Below, in pieces: positions 43,997 through 52,535 of a DNA stretch of 64,000 bases (its first letter is position 1; each line of letters opens with the position of its first letter). The notes under the pieces were generated by a model that ran no database searches, was not told where the DNA came from, and saw nothing but the letters and a program-made list of their open reading frames with translations. Source of the DNA: Asticcacaulis sp. SL142. GTDB lineage: Bacteria; Pseudomonadota; Alphaproteobacteria; Caulobacterales; Caulobacteraceae. The position numbers and the translations under genes were made by a program. Location of the stretch: the NCBI RefSeq assembly GCF_026625745.1, contig NZ_CP113061.1, forward strand, positions 1,079,501 to 1,143,500, written 5' to 3'.

Positions 43997-45135
43997 TATT
44001 TTGCCCCCGATTTAGCGGCAGCCGCTTTTTGCTCGGTGGCCACTTGTGGCCCTTTGATACGCACCGTGTCACCGTCCACCAGGAACCCGGCACCCGCGGT
44101 CACCACCCGTTCACCCTCAGCCACGCCTTCGGTCACGACGACATTATCGCCCAGACGCTCACCGGTTTTCAGCTTGCGCAAAGCGACCTTGTTATTGGGC
44201 CCGACCACGAAGGTTGCGGGCACATTGGCCTGATAGATCACGGCTTTTTGCGGCACGGTCACTACCGGCTGATTGCCGACATTGACCTCACCACGCGCGA
44301 ACATGCCGGGCTTCAGCCCCGCATCGGCGGGGATCGACACCCGTGCATAGCCCAGACGGGTCTCGTTTGAGACCATCGGGGTCACGATGCGCACGGAACC
44401 GGCGATCGGGCCGGAGGTTTCGCCACGCACGGTCGCCGGCATACCAGCTTTCAGCATGGCCAGTTCGGTTTCGACCACTTCCATATTCAGCTCAATGCGG
44501 TTGTCACGGGCAATGCGGAACAGCTCATCCCCTGCGCCGACGATCTGGCCCTGCACGGCGGTGCGTGAGGTGATTAGCCCCGATACCGGCGCGCGCACGG
44601 TCGCTTGCGACAGGCGGGTGGAGACTTCCTGCACGCTGGCCTGAGCGGTCGCCACAGAGGCCGCCGCGGTTTGTTGCTGGGCCAGCTTGGCATCAAGGCC
44701 GGACGCGGAAATAAAACCCTTATCGGCCAGTTCCTTATAGCGCTTATAGTCGTTTTCGGCCTGCGCCTGCTGGGCTTTGGCGCTCATCAACTGGGCCTGA
44801 GCCTGCTTGAGTTGTGCCTGAAGCACCGCATCGTTCATCCTCAGCAGAGGCTGGCCCTGCGTGACATACTGGCCTTCGTCGACCAGCAGTGCTACCGCCG
44901 TCAGGCCACCGGTTTCAGCCCCCACCGGCGCTTCCTGCCAGGCTGAGACGGTGCCGGAGCCGGTGATCACGACGGGCACGGTGGCAGCCCCTGCGGTCGC
45001 GACCTCAACCAGCGCCAGATGGGTGTCCTTGGCCTCAGCGGTTTTGGGCTTTTCATGGCAGGCCGAAAGGGATATCGCCGCCACCAGCGCCACGCCCGCA
45101 ATCTTAACCCACTGGTTATGCCCCTTGAGAGACAT
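43996..45135 (-). CDS. RND efflux periplasmic adaptor (HlyD/AcrA family)
   Basis: 379 residues from ATG 45135, which gives a normal lipoprotein signal ending in ISLSAC (Cys about 26); ATG 45174 is in frame but makes the lead unusually long. The order is lipoyl half (GTVSAWQEAPVGAETGGLTA), a coiled-coil hairpin (QLKQAQAQLMSAKAQQAQAE ...), the second lipoyl half (VRAPVSGLITSRTAVQGQIV), then beta-barrel and membrane-proximal domains. It links the permease to an outer-membrane TolC, not encoded here. Co-transcribed with the permease. Confidence 0.93.
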   Translation of the reverse strand: MSLKGHNQWVKIAGVALVAAISLSACHEKPKTAEAKDTHLALVEVATAGAATVPVVITGSGTVSAWQEAPVGAETGGLTAVALLVDEGQYVTQGQPLLRMNDAVLQAQLKQAQAQLMSAKAQQAQAENDYKRYKELADKGFISASGLDAKLAQQQTAAASVATAQASVQEVSTRLSQATVRAPVSGLITSRTAVQGQIVGAGDELFRIARDNRIELNMEVVETELAMLKAGMPATVRGETSGPIAGSVRIVTPMVSNETRLGYARVSIPADAGLKPGMFARGEVNVGNQPVVTVPQKAVIYQANVPATFVVGPNNKVALRKLKTGERLGDNVVVTEGVAEGERVVTAGAGFLVDGDTVRIKGPQVATEQKAAAAKSGAK

Positions 45136-45196
45136 CTCAAGAGGTTGAACCTGCCACAATTGCCCTAAGCGCATCGAATAGCCCCAAAAAACTTGT

Positions 45197-45238
45197 GTTA
45201 TCGGTAACGAGCTATATATTCATTGACCCATAAGTCAA
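45197..45238. promoter_or_regulatory. Candidate operator between efflux genes and tetR
   Basis: Two small palindromes lie in the divergent promoter region: GTTA-TCGG-TAAC (45197-45208) and TTGAC-CCATAA-GTCAA (45223-45238). The second has the size and symmetry usual for TetR-family sites. Both are inference from symmetry alone. Confidence 0.45.
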
Positions 45239-45256
45239 CGAAACTCACATTACAAA

Positions 45257-46003
45257 TTGTCAAGAAAACCCGCATCCTTAGATCATACCGCCGATAGCGC
45301 GCTACCGGATCAGTACGCCTGCTCATTTGAAGCTGTCAGCCAGTCTTTGGGCAAGCACTTCAATCTGAAACCTGCGGGCATCCGTCAGGCCAACAAAGAA
45401 AAACGCCCGGCCCAGATCGTGGCGGCCGCCTTTGAAGAGTTCACCCAAAAAGGCTATGCCGCCGCCCGGTTGGAAGACATCGCCAAACGCGCCCGTATCT
45501 CAAAGGCCCTGATCTATGTCTATTATCCGGCCAAGATCGACCTGTTCTATGCTATGGCCACCGCCTTCATCGCGCCCATGCTGCAAAAACGGCTGGAGTT
45601 TGCGGTTGACCCGGATCGCTCCGCCGAGGATCAGCTGCGCGAACAGCACAATTTTTTCTATGAGCGGCTGGTCAATGACCCGCAGTCGATAGAGTTCTTT
45701 CGCCTGATCGTCGCCGAATGTGGCCGCGTGCCGGAAATCGCTGATTTTTATACAAAAAATTTCGTAGGCGTGAAAAAGACCTATGTTTACGACCTCATCC
45801 GTCATGGTATCGCACGCGGAGAGTTTCACCCACACGCTCACCACCACCTTGAAGGGGTCGAGGATATCTTAAGCGCCCCCGCCATCATGATGTTTGTTAC
45901 CCGCATGGTGACCGGCAATCCTGATATCTATGAGCTGGCCAAATGGCGCAAAACCCATATGACCATGGTGCTGGCCCTGCTTAAATCGGAACCGGCGGAT
46001 TAG
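45257..46003 (+). CDS. TetR-family transcriptional regulator
   Basis: 248 residues if TTG 45257 is the start. This leaves an unusual 45-residue lead before the HTH, so the true start may be a later TTG (about 45350); no clear ribosome site decides it. The HTH is RPAQIVAAAFEEFTQKGYAA, then LEDIAKRARISKALIYVYYP. The C-terminal ligand-binding helices follow the AcrR-like pattern (YERLVNDPQSIEFFRLIVAE). Divergent from the RND pair, so it is the likely repressor. Converges on, and overlaps by four bases, the RamB/ScfR-type gene. Confidence 0.9.
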   Translation: MSRKPASLDHTADSALPDQYACSFEAVSQSLGKHFNLKPAGIRQANKEKRPAQIVAAAFEEFTQKGYAAARLEDIAKRARISKALIYVYYPAKIDLFYAMATAFIAPMLQKRLEFAVDPDRSAEDQLREQHNFFYERLVNDPQSIEFFRLIVAECGRVPEIADFYTKNFVGVKKTYVYDLIRHGIARGEFHPHAHHHLEGVEDILSAPAIMMFVTRMVTGNPDIYELAKWRKTHMTMVLALLKSEPAD

Positions 46004-47418
46004 GTCTGAAACGGAAAGGCCGTGACGCCCTTGATCCACTCATCGATCTGGAGCGGGCGGGTCACCGGCGGGGCGGCGCGTTCGCGGCAATAGGGCCGCT
46101 CACACAGGCGGCACATCGGCCCGACCTCAATCGCGGCGGGGTTGGTCAGATCAAGCCCCTTGGCATAGATCAGCTTTTCGGCATATTTCAGCTCGCACCC
46201 CAGGCCAATGGCCTGATCGCCCGACACCCCGCCTTCCCAGCCGCGCAAAGACCGGTCAATTGTGCGCGACAGGGTGAAGTAGCGGGTCTTATCCGGCGTC
46301 TCAATGACCTGGGTGATGATCCGGCCCGGCGTCTGAAAGGCCTGATGGATGTTCCAGCGCGGACAGGCGCCACCAAAGCGCGAAAACGGAAACTTGCCCG
46401 CCGCAAACCGCTTAGAGACATTGCCGGCCTGATCGATGCGCATCAGAAAGAACGGCACCCCGCGCGAACCCGGCCGCGACAGGGTGGTCAGTCGCTGGGC
46501 GGCCTGCTCAAAACTGACACCGAACGGGCTGCGCAGAAGCTCTAAATCGTAACCGCAAGCCTCCGCCTGCGCCTGAAACCGCACGTAAGGCATGAGGGTC
46601 GCGGCGGTCAGATAGTTGAGCAGCGACACCTTATAGAGCCTGCCCGACACCGCATCAGGTGCCCGCGCCCGCTCGACCAGATCATTGATCATCAGCCCAT
46701 GCCGTTGCAGGACAAGCTGATAGAGCACCGCAAATGCCCGCGACGACGCCCCCAAGCTTTCCGACAGCATCAACCGCTTACGGTGCGGATCGTAGCGGCG
46801 CTGATAGACCAGCATGATGTCGGTCGGCATGAAGCGCACCTCAATGCCGTATTCGGTGCGCAAGGCCTGCTCGGCGCGGGCCTCTAACGTGTGGCTATCA
46901 CCGCTTAAGCTCTCGAACAGCCCCTCCCCCAGTTCATCCAGTTCAGGAAAGAAGTTAAAGCGCGACTGAATCTGGTCACGCACCCAATCGGACGGCGACT
47001 GATCATTCAAACTGGCGACCGATCCGGGCTCCAAGGCTTCCAGCCCGCGCCGCTCGCCGTAAGCCCGGTAAAGCTTGAGCAAGGCCTCGGCCACCGACGG
47101 CGCATTGGCGACAAGATCAGCGATTTCGCGGCGCGGCACCTTAAGGTCAGCAAACATCGGATCAGCCAGCACCTCACTGAGATGCGCCTCACCCGCCGGA
47201 TCGGCCTCCGAGGTAAAGGTGCGCATATCCAGATCATAGGTCGCGGCCAGCTTCAGCAGCACCTGCGCCGTCACAGGCCGCTGGTTGCGCTCAATATGGT
47301 TGAGGTAGGAGGCCGATACGCCCAGGTCCTGCGCCATCTGGGTCTGGGTCAGGCCCAGATCACCGCGCAGACGCTTAAAGCGCCCCCCTAAGAACAGTTT
47401 GCGATCAAGTTCGGACAT
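46000..47418 (-). CDS. XRE / short-chain fatty acyl regulator (RamB/ScfR-type)
   Basis: 472 residues. The N-terminal XRE HTH (about 12-66) has LGLTQTQMAQDLGVSASYLN. An ImmA/IrrE-like middle domain (about 180-300) contains the degenerate metalloprotease region. The C-terminal DUF2083 domain ends with a cysteine cluster (GPMCRLCERPYCRERAAPP). RamB and related proteins control the glyoxylate cycle and acetate or propionate use. The divergent aceA and aceB genes here fit that role well. Starts at ATG 47418, and the promoter region to the right contains direct repeats (47591-47633) that may be its sites. Confidence 0.9.
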   Translation of the reverse strand: MSELDRKLFLGGRFKRLRGDLGLTQTQMAQDLGVSASYLNHIERNQRPVTAQVLLKLAATYDLDMRTFTSEADPAGEAHLSEVLADPMFADLKVPRREIADLVANAPSVAEALLKLYRAYGERRGLEALEPGSVASLNDQSPSDWVRDQIQSRFNFFPELDELGEGLFESLSGDSHTLEARAEQALRTEYGIEVRFMPTDIMLVYQRRYDPHRKRLMLSESLGASSRAFAVLYQLVLQRHGLMINDLVERARAPDAVSGRLYKVSLLNYLTAATLMPYVRFQAQAEACGYDLELLRSPFGVSFEQAAQRLTTLSRPGSRGVPFFLMRIDQAGNVSKRFAAGKFPFSRFGGACPRWNIHQAFQTPGRIITQVIETPDKTRYFTLSRTIDRSLRGWEGGVSGDQAIGLGCELKYAEKLIYAKGLDLTNPAAIEVGPMCRLCERPYCRERAAPPVTRPLQIDEWIKGVTAFPFQT

Positions 47419-47428
47419 TCATGTCTCC

Positions 47429-47470
47429 CCCTCTCCCCGCTTGCGGGGAGAGGGTTGGGGTGAGGGGCTA
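47429..47470. repeat. GC-rich hairpin upstream of the RamB/ScfR-type gene
   Basis: CCCTCTCCCCGC-TT-GCGGGGAGAGGG, 12 perfect pairs (47429-47454), with a G-rich tail GTTGGGGTGAGGGG. It lies 11 bases upstream of the regulator's start codon and would be in its leader RNA. Confidence 0.65.
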
Positions 47471-47523
47471 CACACTCAGCGTAGGACAAGCTTTGTAGCC
47501 GTCAGGAACACTGCGTCTGCGAC

Positions 47524-47583
47524 GCCCCCTCCGTCATTTCGCTACGCTCAATGCCACCTCCCCATCTTTCGATAGGGAGGAGA
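47524..47583. repeat. REP-like unit (CCCCTCCGTC family, copy 8)
   Basis: GCCCCCTCCGTCATTTCGCT, then CTCAATGCCACCTCCCCATC and TTTCGATAGGGAGGAGA. Single unit in the divergent promoter region of the regulator and the glyoxylate genes. Confidence 0.8.
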
Positions 47584-47590
47584 AAGATTT

Positions 47591-47633
47591 GTCACTTTGT
47601 CACAATTTTACAAAATTCTCAAGGTCACAATTT
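47591..47633. promoter_or_regulatory. Direct repeats GTCACAATTT, candidate sites of the RamB/ScfR-type regulator
   Basis: GTCACAATTT occurs at 47599-47608 and 47624-47633, 25 bases apart, with a further GTCACTTT at 47591. AATTTTACAAAATT between them is near-palindromic. The position between the divergent regulator and the aceA cluster is right for autoregulation and control of aceA. The rest of 47419-47742 holds only the two repeats listed separately. Confidence 0.4.
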
Positions 47634-47742
47634 GCCCAATGACCGTTTGGATATGGCTCCAAATATCGACTTCCCGTGCCTCAACTGGCTTAATCAGCTT
47701 ATCGCCACGGCAAAACCGCTTAGGCTAGATCGGAGACAAATT

Positions 47743-47949
47743 ATGACAAATTCGCACGATGTTACACATTTGATGATTTCGCCTGCGGATTTCGTCAATC
47801 TCTACCTGTCGTCGTTCGGCCTGTGCCTGACCGGCTTTCAGCGTCAATCGCAGTTATTGTCCTTACGCGAAACGATCGCTCAAGGGCGTCAGGCGGTCGA
47901 TGACGCCACCGAAACCGAGGCCGACACCCCGCCGCACAGCTTCGCCTAA
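47743..47949 (+). CDS. Unknown 68-residue microprotein upstream of aceA
   Basis: 68 residues from ATG 47743 with GGAG eight bases upstream. The frame is open further left, but only through repeat DNA. Begins [20 protein letters not shown], has a central region with [20 protein letters not shown] and an acidic tail ([10 protein letters not shown]). The amphipathic centre and the phasin-like spacing of Q, L and S are suggestive of a small phasin-related or protein-binding helix, but this is only an impression. It ends 61 bases before aceA and is probably co-transcribed with it. Confidence 0.6.
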   Translation: MTNSHDVTHLMISPADFVNLYLSSFGLCLTGFQRQSQLLSLRETIAQGRQAVDDATETEADTPPHSFA

Positions 47950-48010
47950 CCTCAAAAAACAAATCATAAAGCCCTTAATCACCCTCACCTCCCCCCAAAC
48001 GGATCACAAC

Positions 48011-49294
48011 ATGACCACTTTTCAGGATTTAGTCCCCAGCGCCCCCAAAGGCCGGTTTGACGGCATCGCGCGTCCCTACAGCCCCGAAGAGGCCCTGCGC
48101 CTGCGCGGCTCGGTCGCGGTCGAGCACACCCTGGCTGAGCGCGGTGCCAACCGCCTGTGGGACCTGCTGCACGATGAGCCCTATATCAACGCGCTGGGTG
48201 CCGTCACCGGCAATCAGGCCATGCAGATGGTGCGCGCCGGATTGAAGGCCATCTACCTGAGCGGCTGGCAGGTCGCGGCCGATGCCAATACGGCGTCCGC
48301 CATGTACCCCGATCAGTCGCTCTATCCCGCCAATGCTGCCCCCGAACTGTGCCGCCGCATCAACCGCACCCTGCAACGGGCCGATCAGATCGAGCACGCC
48401 GAAGGCGGCGCCAAACGTGACTGGTTCGCGCCGATCATCGCCGATGCCGAAGCCGGTTTCGGCGGGCCGCTCAATTCGTTTGAAATCATGAAGGCCTTTA
48501 TCGAAGCGGGTGCTGCCGGTGTGCATTTTGAGGACCAACTGGCGTCAGAAAAGAAGTGCGGCCACCTCGGCGGCAAGGTTCTGATCCCGACCCAAGCCCA
48601 TGAGCGCAACCTGATCGCCGCCCGTCTGGCTGCCGATGTCATGGGGGTGCCCACGCTTACGGTGGCACGTACCGATGCAGAATCCGCGCAACTGATCACC
48701 TCAGATGTCGATGAACGCGACCATCCGTTCATCGACCGCGACCACCGCACACCGGAGGGCTTTTTCCGGCTGAAGGAAGGCACCGGTCTTGATCACTGCA
48801 TCGCGCGCGGTCTGGCTTACGCCAAATATGCCGACCTGTTGTGGTGGGAAACCTCGCACCCTGACCTTGCGGACGCAAAGCGCTTTGCCGAAGCGGTGCA
48901 TAAGCACCATCCGGGTAAGCTTCTGGCCTATAATTGCTCGCCGTCCTTTAACTGGCAGGCCAAGCTGGATGAGGCGACCATCGCCAAGTTCCAGCGTGAG
49001 CTGGGCGCCATGGGCTACAAGTTCCAGTTTGTGACCCTGGCGGGCTTCCACTCACTCAACCACGGTATGTTTGAGCTGGCGTCCGGTTACCGCGACCGCG
49101 GCATGGCGGCCTATAGTGAGCTTCAGCAGCGTGAGTTCGCCAATGAAGCCATCGGCTACACCGCCACCCGCCACCAGCGCGAAGTCGGCACCGGCTATTT
49201 CGATGCCGTCGCCATGACCATCACCAATGGCCAGTCATCGACGACCGCCATGAAAGAATCGACTGAAACCGCGCAGTTTGAAGCGGCTGAATAG
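48011..49294 (+). CDS. aceA: Isocitrate lyase AceA
   Basis: Cleaves isocitrate to glyoxylate and succinate, the first step of the glyoxylate bypass. 427 residues from ATG 48011, with a poor ribosome site and an alternative open frame upstream. Catalytic KKCGHLGGK with Cys183, then the metal/substrate motifs [32 protein letters not shown] and FITLAGFHS-like [18 protein letters not shown]. Lies divergent from the RamB/ScfR-type regulator and upstream of aceB. Confidence 0.97.
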   Translation: MTTFQDLVPSAPKGRFDGIARPYSPEEALRLRGSVAVEHTLAERGANRLWDLLHDEPYINALGAVTGNQAMQMVRAGLKAIYLSGWQVAADANTASAMYPDQSLYPANAAPELCRRINRTLQRADQIEHAEGGAKRDWFAPIIADAEAGFGGPLNSFEIMKAFIEAGAAGVHFEDQLASEKKCGHLGGKVLIPTQAHERNLIAARLAADVMGVPTLTVARTDAESAQLITSDVDERDHPFIDRDHRTPEGFFRLKEGTGLDHCIARGLAYAKYADLLWWETSHPDLADAKRFAEAVHKHHPGKLLAYNCSPSFNWQAKLDEATIAKFQRELGAMGYKFQFVTLAGFHSLNHGMFELASGYRDRGMAAYSELQQREFANEAIGYTATRHQREVGTGYFDAVAMTITNGQSSTTAMKESTETAQFEAAE

Positions 49295-49300
49295 AAACCT

Positions 49301-49395
49301 CCGGATTGAATGTTCAATCCGGCAAGGCCGCCAAACTACCTCAAACATGGCCGCCCGAGGCTATGTGCTCAAAGAGCGAAGCGTTAGCACGCTTC
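49301..49395. other. Structured intergenic segment after aceA
   Basis: CCGGATTGAA-TG-TTCAATCCGG (49301-49322) is a perfect 10-bp hairpin seven bases after the aceA stop. A further hairpin GAAGCG-TTAGCA-CGCTTC follows at 49378-49395. With no T tracts these look like mRNA-processing or stability structures that could set different levels of aceA and the downstream microprotein. A small RNA is possible but unproven. Confidence 0.45.
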
Positions 49396-49445
49396 TATGG
49401 GCGAGGTAGCCATGCGGCGCTTGAGCTACAGAAAAGGAAAAAACT

Positions 49446-49670
49446 ATGAACACCTATACCCGCCCCGACGCCATCATCGATTTTTGTCTGGCCCCGTTGC
49501 AGCTTAATCCGATGTCGGACTCAACCCACGAAGTCCGCCGCCGCATGGAGCATGTCATTCGCACGTTCCAGCTTAAGGCCGGCTCATCTTCCAATGGTCA
49601 ACCCGTGGCCGTTGACTTCTCGCAGATGCCTACGCTTGTGATCAACGAAGCCGCGCACGGATACGAATAA
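49446..49670 (+). CDS. Unknown 74-residue protein between aceA and aceB
   Basis: 74 residues from ATG 49446, with an AAAAGGAAAA ribosome site. No signal peptide or membrane helix. Contains MSDSTHEVRRRMEHVIRTFQ, an amphipathic helix, and a C-terminal FSQMPTLVINEAAHGYE. Codon use matches the neighbours, which supports a real gene. No family recognised. Position inside the glyoxylate cluster suggests regulation or assembly of AceA/AceB, but that is inference. Confidence 0.6.
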   Translation: MNTYTRPDAIIDFCLAPLQLNPMSDSTHEVRRRMEHVIRTFQLKAGSSSNGQPVAVDFSQMPTLVINEAAHGYE

Positions 49671-49770
49671 AGGCGCACCCAATAAACCATAAGCGCCCAT
49701 ATGCCGCCTGCGCCCTAACCCCAAAAGCCCCGCGCAGGCGGCAAACTCTTGTTACCCCCAGATAATCATA

Positions 49771-49826
49771 CCTCCCCAGTTTACTGGGGAGGGGAACCGC
49801 GAGCAACGCGAGTGGTGGTGGGGGTT
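49771..49826. repeat. GC-rich hairpin repeat upstream of aceB
   Basis: CCTCCCCAGT-TT-ACTGGGGAGG (49771-49792) is a perfect 10-bp hairpin followed by GGAACCGCGAGCAACGCGAG and TGGTGGTGGGGGT. It lies 42 bases upstream of aceB and could reduce read-through from aceA. Similar in kind to the elements at 21590 and 47429. Confidence 0.6.
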
Positions 49827-49867
49827 TCTTAAGATCATCTAACCGGCTACAACCCAAGGATCTTCCC

Positions 49868-51463
49868 ATGCCCGCAGATTCCTACATGCCCAATCCCCGC
49901 TCCCACGCCGCCGAAGTCACCGCCCCCGTCACCGGGCGAATGGCCGAAATCCTCACGCCGGACGCCCTGTCATTTATCGCCGAACTTCATCGCCGGTTTG
50001 AGCCAAAGCGGCGGATGCTGCTGGCGGCCCGCATCGAACGGCAAAAGGCCTTTGATGCCGGTGCCCTGCCCGATTTTCTGATTGAAACCCAAATCATCCG
50101 CGACGGCGACTGGCGCGTGGGGCCGATCCCCGCTGACCTGACCGACCGACGCGTTGAAATCACCGGCCCGGTCGATCGCAAAATGATCATCAATGCGCTC
50201 AATTCGGGTGCCAAGGTCTTCATGGCCGACTTTGAGGACGCCAATTCCCCGACCTTTTCCAACTGCATCGACGGTCAGATCAATCTGAAAGACCGTTGGG
50301 CGGGCACCCTGTCCTATGATGACCCGCAATCGGGCAAGGCTTACCGGCTCAGCGATACGCCCGCCACATTGATCGTGCGGCCGCGCGGCTGGAGGCTGGA
50401 GGAGCGTCACGTCCGCGTCGATGGCGCATCGGTCTCAGGTGCCCTGTTCGATTTCGGGCTTTACATGTTCCACAGCGCCCGTGCCGCCATCGCCGCTGGT
50501 TCGGGGCCATATTTTTACCTACCGAAGATGGAAAGCCACTTAGAAGCCCGCCTGTGGAACGAGGTTTTTGAGTTCGCGCAGGAGCACCTCGACATCCCCC
50601 ACGGCACCATCAAGGCAACGGTGTTGATTGAGACCCTGCCCGCCGCCTTTGAAATGGATGAAATCCTTTATGAGTTGCGCGACCATATGGCCGGACTCAA
50701 CTGCGGACGCTGGGACTATATTTTCAGCTTTATCAAGACGTTGGCGGAGCACCCAAGCTTTGTGACACCCGACCGTTCCCAAATGGTCATGGGCCATGCA
50801 TTCTTGCGGGCCTATTCGCGCCAGTTGATCAAGACCTGCCACCGGCGCGGGGCCTTTGCTATGGGCGGTATGGCCGCGCAGATACCCGTGAAAGGCGACC
50901 CCACCGCCAACGACGCCGCCTTTGCCCGCGTCCGTGCCGACAAAGAACGCGAAGCCGGTGACGGTCACGATGGCACCTGGGTCGCCCACCCCGATCTGGT
51001 GCCGGTGGCGATGGAGGTCTTTAATCGCCTGATGCCGACGCCGAACCAGCTTCATGTGTTGCGTGAGGATGTGACCACCACCCAGGTTGACCTGCTGCGG
51101 ATGCACGAAGGCACACGCACCGAGGCTGGCCTGCGCGAAAACATCCGCGTTGGCATCCAGTATATTGCGGCGTGGCTGCGCGGCAAAGGTGCTGTGCCGC
51201 TCTATAATCTGATGGAAGATGCCGCGACCGCTGAGATTTCACGCACCCAGGTCTGGCAATGGATCCGACACCAGGCCGCCCTTGATGACGGCAACGTCGT
51301 CACCCGTGAACAGGTTATCGCCCTGATCGAAGATGAAATGCAGTCGTTAGATGCGTGGGGTAAGGGCCGTTTTGATGAGGCGGTGCGGCTGTTTACCGAA
51401 CTGGCCCTGGCCGATACCTGCCGGGATTTTCTGACCGTTCCGGCCTATGGCTTGCTGGATTAG
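49868..51463 (+). CDS. aceB: Malate synthase A (AceB)
   Basis: Condenses glyoxylate with acetyl-CoA to give malate, second step of the glyoxylate bypass. 531 residues, the length of isoform A rather than the 720-residue GlcB type. Visible motifs are VFMADFEDANSPTFSNCI, LIVRPRGWRLEERHV, IKATVLIETLPAAFEMDEIL, and the signature DHMAGLNCGRWDYIFSFIK, with GTWVAHPDLV for CoA binding. The ATG follows CAAGGATCTTCCC. It completes the cluster with aceA. Confidence 0.97.
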   Translation: MPADSYMPNPRSHAAEVTAPVTGRMAEILTPDALSFIAELHRRFEPKRRMLLAARIERQKAFDAGALPDFLIETQIIRDGDWRVGPIPADLTDRRVEITGPVDRKMIINALNSGAKVFMADFEDANSPTFSNCIDGQINLKDRWAGTLSYDDPQSGKAYRLSDTPATLIVRPRGWRLEERHVRVDGASVSGALFDFGLYMFHSARAAIAAGSGPYFYLPKMESHLEARLWNEVFEFAQEHLDIPHGTIKATVLIETLPAAFEMDEILYELRDHMAGLNCGRWDYIFSFIKTLAEHPSFVTPDRSQMVMGHAFLRAYSRQLIKTCHRRGAFAMGGMAAQIPVKGDPTANDAAFARVRADKEREAGDGHDGTWVAHPDLVPVAMEVFNRLMPTPNQLHVLREDVTTTQVDLLRMHEGTRTEAGLRENIRVGIQYIAAWLRGKGAVPLYNLMEDAATAEISRTQVWQWIRHQAALDDGNVVTREQVIALIEDEMQSLDAWGKGRFDEAVRLFTELALADTCRDFLTVPAYGLLD

Positions 51464-51601
51464 AGCGGAATGATTTCTGGTGGAAACATTCCGCTCAAGC
51501 CACCATTGCGGCGGCGGCCAAGGTGGCGGAGCCACCGCCCGGCGAGGGACGTAAACAAAATCTGGATCATTATGTTTCTACCAGAAATCATAATGATCCA
51601 G
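51463..51601. repeat. Pair of related hairpin repeats after aceB
   Basis: GAGCGGAATG-loop-CATTCCGCTC (51463-51496) starts at the last base of the aceB stop. CTGGATCATTATG-loop-CATAATGATCCAG (51562-51601) follows. The loop of the first, ATTTCTGGTGGAAACA, is the inverted complement of the second loop's TGTTTCTACCAGAAAT with one mismatch, so the two elements are homologous and can also pair with each other. Probably a repetitive element family and/or the aceB terminator. Confidence 0.65.
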
Positions 51602-51603
51602 CG

Positions 51604-51635
51604 TTGAGGGCCGGTTCATGTGAACCGGCCCTCAA
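51604..51635. terminator. Perfect 15-bp palindrome after the DUF6491 cluster
   Basis: TTGAGGGCCGGTTCA-TG-TGAACCGGCCCTCAA, four bases beyond the stop of the minus-strand gene 51640-52080. No T tract follows on either side, so it is a candidate 3' stability or weak terminator hairpin rather than a classical one. Confidence 0.6.
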
Positions 51636-51639
51636 ATCC

Positions 51640-52080
51640 TTACTTCTTCTTTTTCTTTGACAGGCTGTCTTTCAATGCCTTGGCCTCTTCAAAGCTGACC
51701 GGCTTTAGCGTGTCCACAAAACAGGCCGATTTGAAGCCCGGCGAATAGATCACCGACATCTGCACATCGATAGGGTTACAAATCTGGGTCGAGCCACGAT
51801 ATTCAAACAGCAGCGGATCAAAATTATTCAACCGGCAGCCACTGACCGTCATCACCAAAGCGCTGCGACCGCGATCTTCGACCAGCAGGGTCTTTTCATC
51901 GATCACCGTGGTATCGAGGTCGCCGCCGCTAACGCACTGGCGCAGCGGTTTTTCGGCCGGTTTTTCGGTTTGCGGCGCGCCCTCGGTCTGAGCAAGGGCC
52001 GCATGTCCGGCAATCAGGGCCGAACCGACCAGCAGACCGGCCACAACAGGGATAAAGCGGGACATGGTCTTTTCAATCAT
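51640..52080 (-). CDS. DUF6491-like exported protein (third in cluster)
   Basis: 146 residues with a signal peptide ending near AGHAALAQ. The mature part carries four cysteines in the pattern RQCVSG, SGCRLN, TQICNP and SACFVD, a fold element LLVEDRGRSALVMTV, and a C-terminal basic run of K. The same Cys pattern and strand order occur in the next two genes, so these are paralogues. Exported protein of unknown function; DUF6491 assignment is by resemblance. Start at ATG 52080, with GGAG nine bases upstream; ATG 52065 is an alternative. Last of three genes. Confidence 0.7.
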   Translation of the reverse strand: MIEKTMSRFIPVVAGLLVGSALIAGHAALAQTEGAPQTEKPAEKPLRQCVSGGDLDTTVIDEKTLLVEDRGRSALVMTVSGCRLNNFDPLLFEYRGSTQICNPIDVQMSVIYSPGFKSACFVDTLKPVSFEEAKALKDSLSKKKKK

Positions 52081-52094
52081 TGTCTTTGGCTCCG

Positions 52095-52514
52095 TTATTG
52101 GGCTTTAGGCTTAGGCGTCATATAGACCTTGGCTTCGTCCTTGGTCAGCGGCGTCATGGTATCGATCAGGCAGCGCAGAGGGGCTTCGGTATTGCGGGAA
52201 TGCAAAATCTTGACATCGGTACGGCTGCACACTTGGGTCGAGCCATTGAACTCAAAGCCAATCCGGTCCAGTTCATCGATATTGCGGCACGGTGCGGTCA
52301 GTTTCAGCAGCACATACTTGCCAAAGGCATCTTCGATCAGCAGGCTGTCGGGTTCGATCACCATGCGAGTGCGCATGTTGTTGAGGTCAAAACACTGCCT
52401 TGGGGCGTCCGGTTTCACGCTTTGCGCGACGGGTGCCGCCGCATAGGCCGGGGCGGACAGCAAACCGCCCGCCACCGCCAGCAGAGCCATTTTCGATGCG
52501 ATTTTGATCATCAT
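52095..52514 (-). CDS. DUF6491-like exported protein (second in cluster)
   Basis: 139 residues. The signal peptide ends at SAPAYA-AAPV, predicting a periplasmic protein. Mature cysteines RQCFDL, APCRNI, TQVCSR and LRCLID and the blocks LLIEDAFGKYVLLKL and IGFEFNGST align with the genes on either side. GGAGG lies just upstream of ATG 52514 and a second ATG at 52511. Probably co-transcribed: 14 bases to the next gene. Confidence 0.72.
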   Translation of the reverse strand: MMIKIASKMALLAVAGGLLSAPAYAAAPVAQSVKPDAPRQCFDLNNMRTRMVIEPDSLLIEDAFGKYVLLKLTAPCRNIDELDRIGFEFNGSTQVCSRTDVKILHSRNTEAPLRCLIDTMTPLTKDEAKVYMTPKPKAQ

Positions 52515-52535
52515 ATCCTCCGAGTTATTTGGCGG

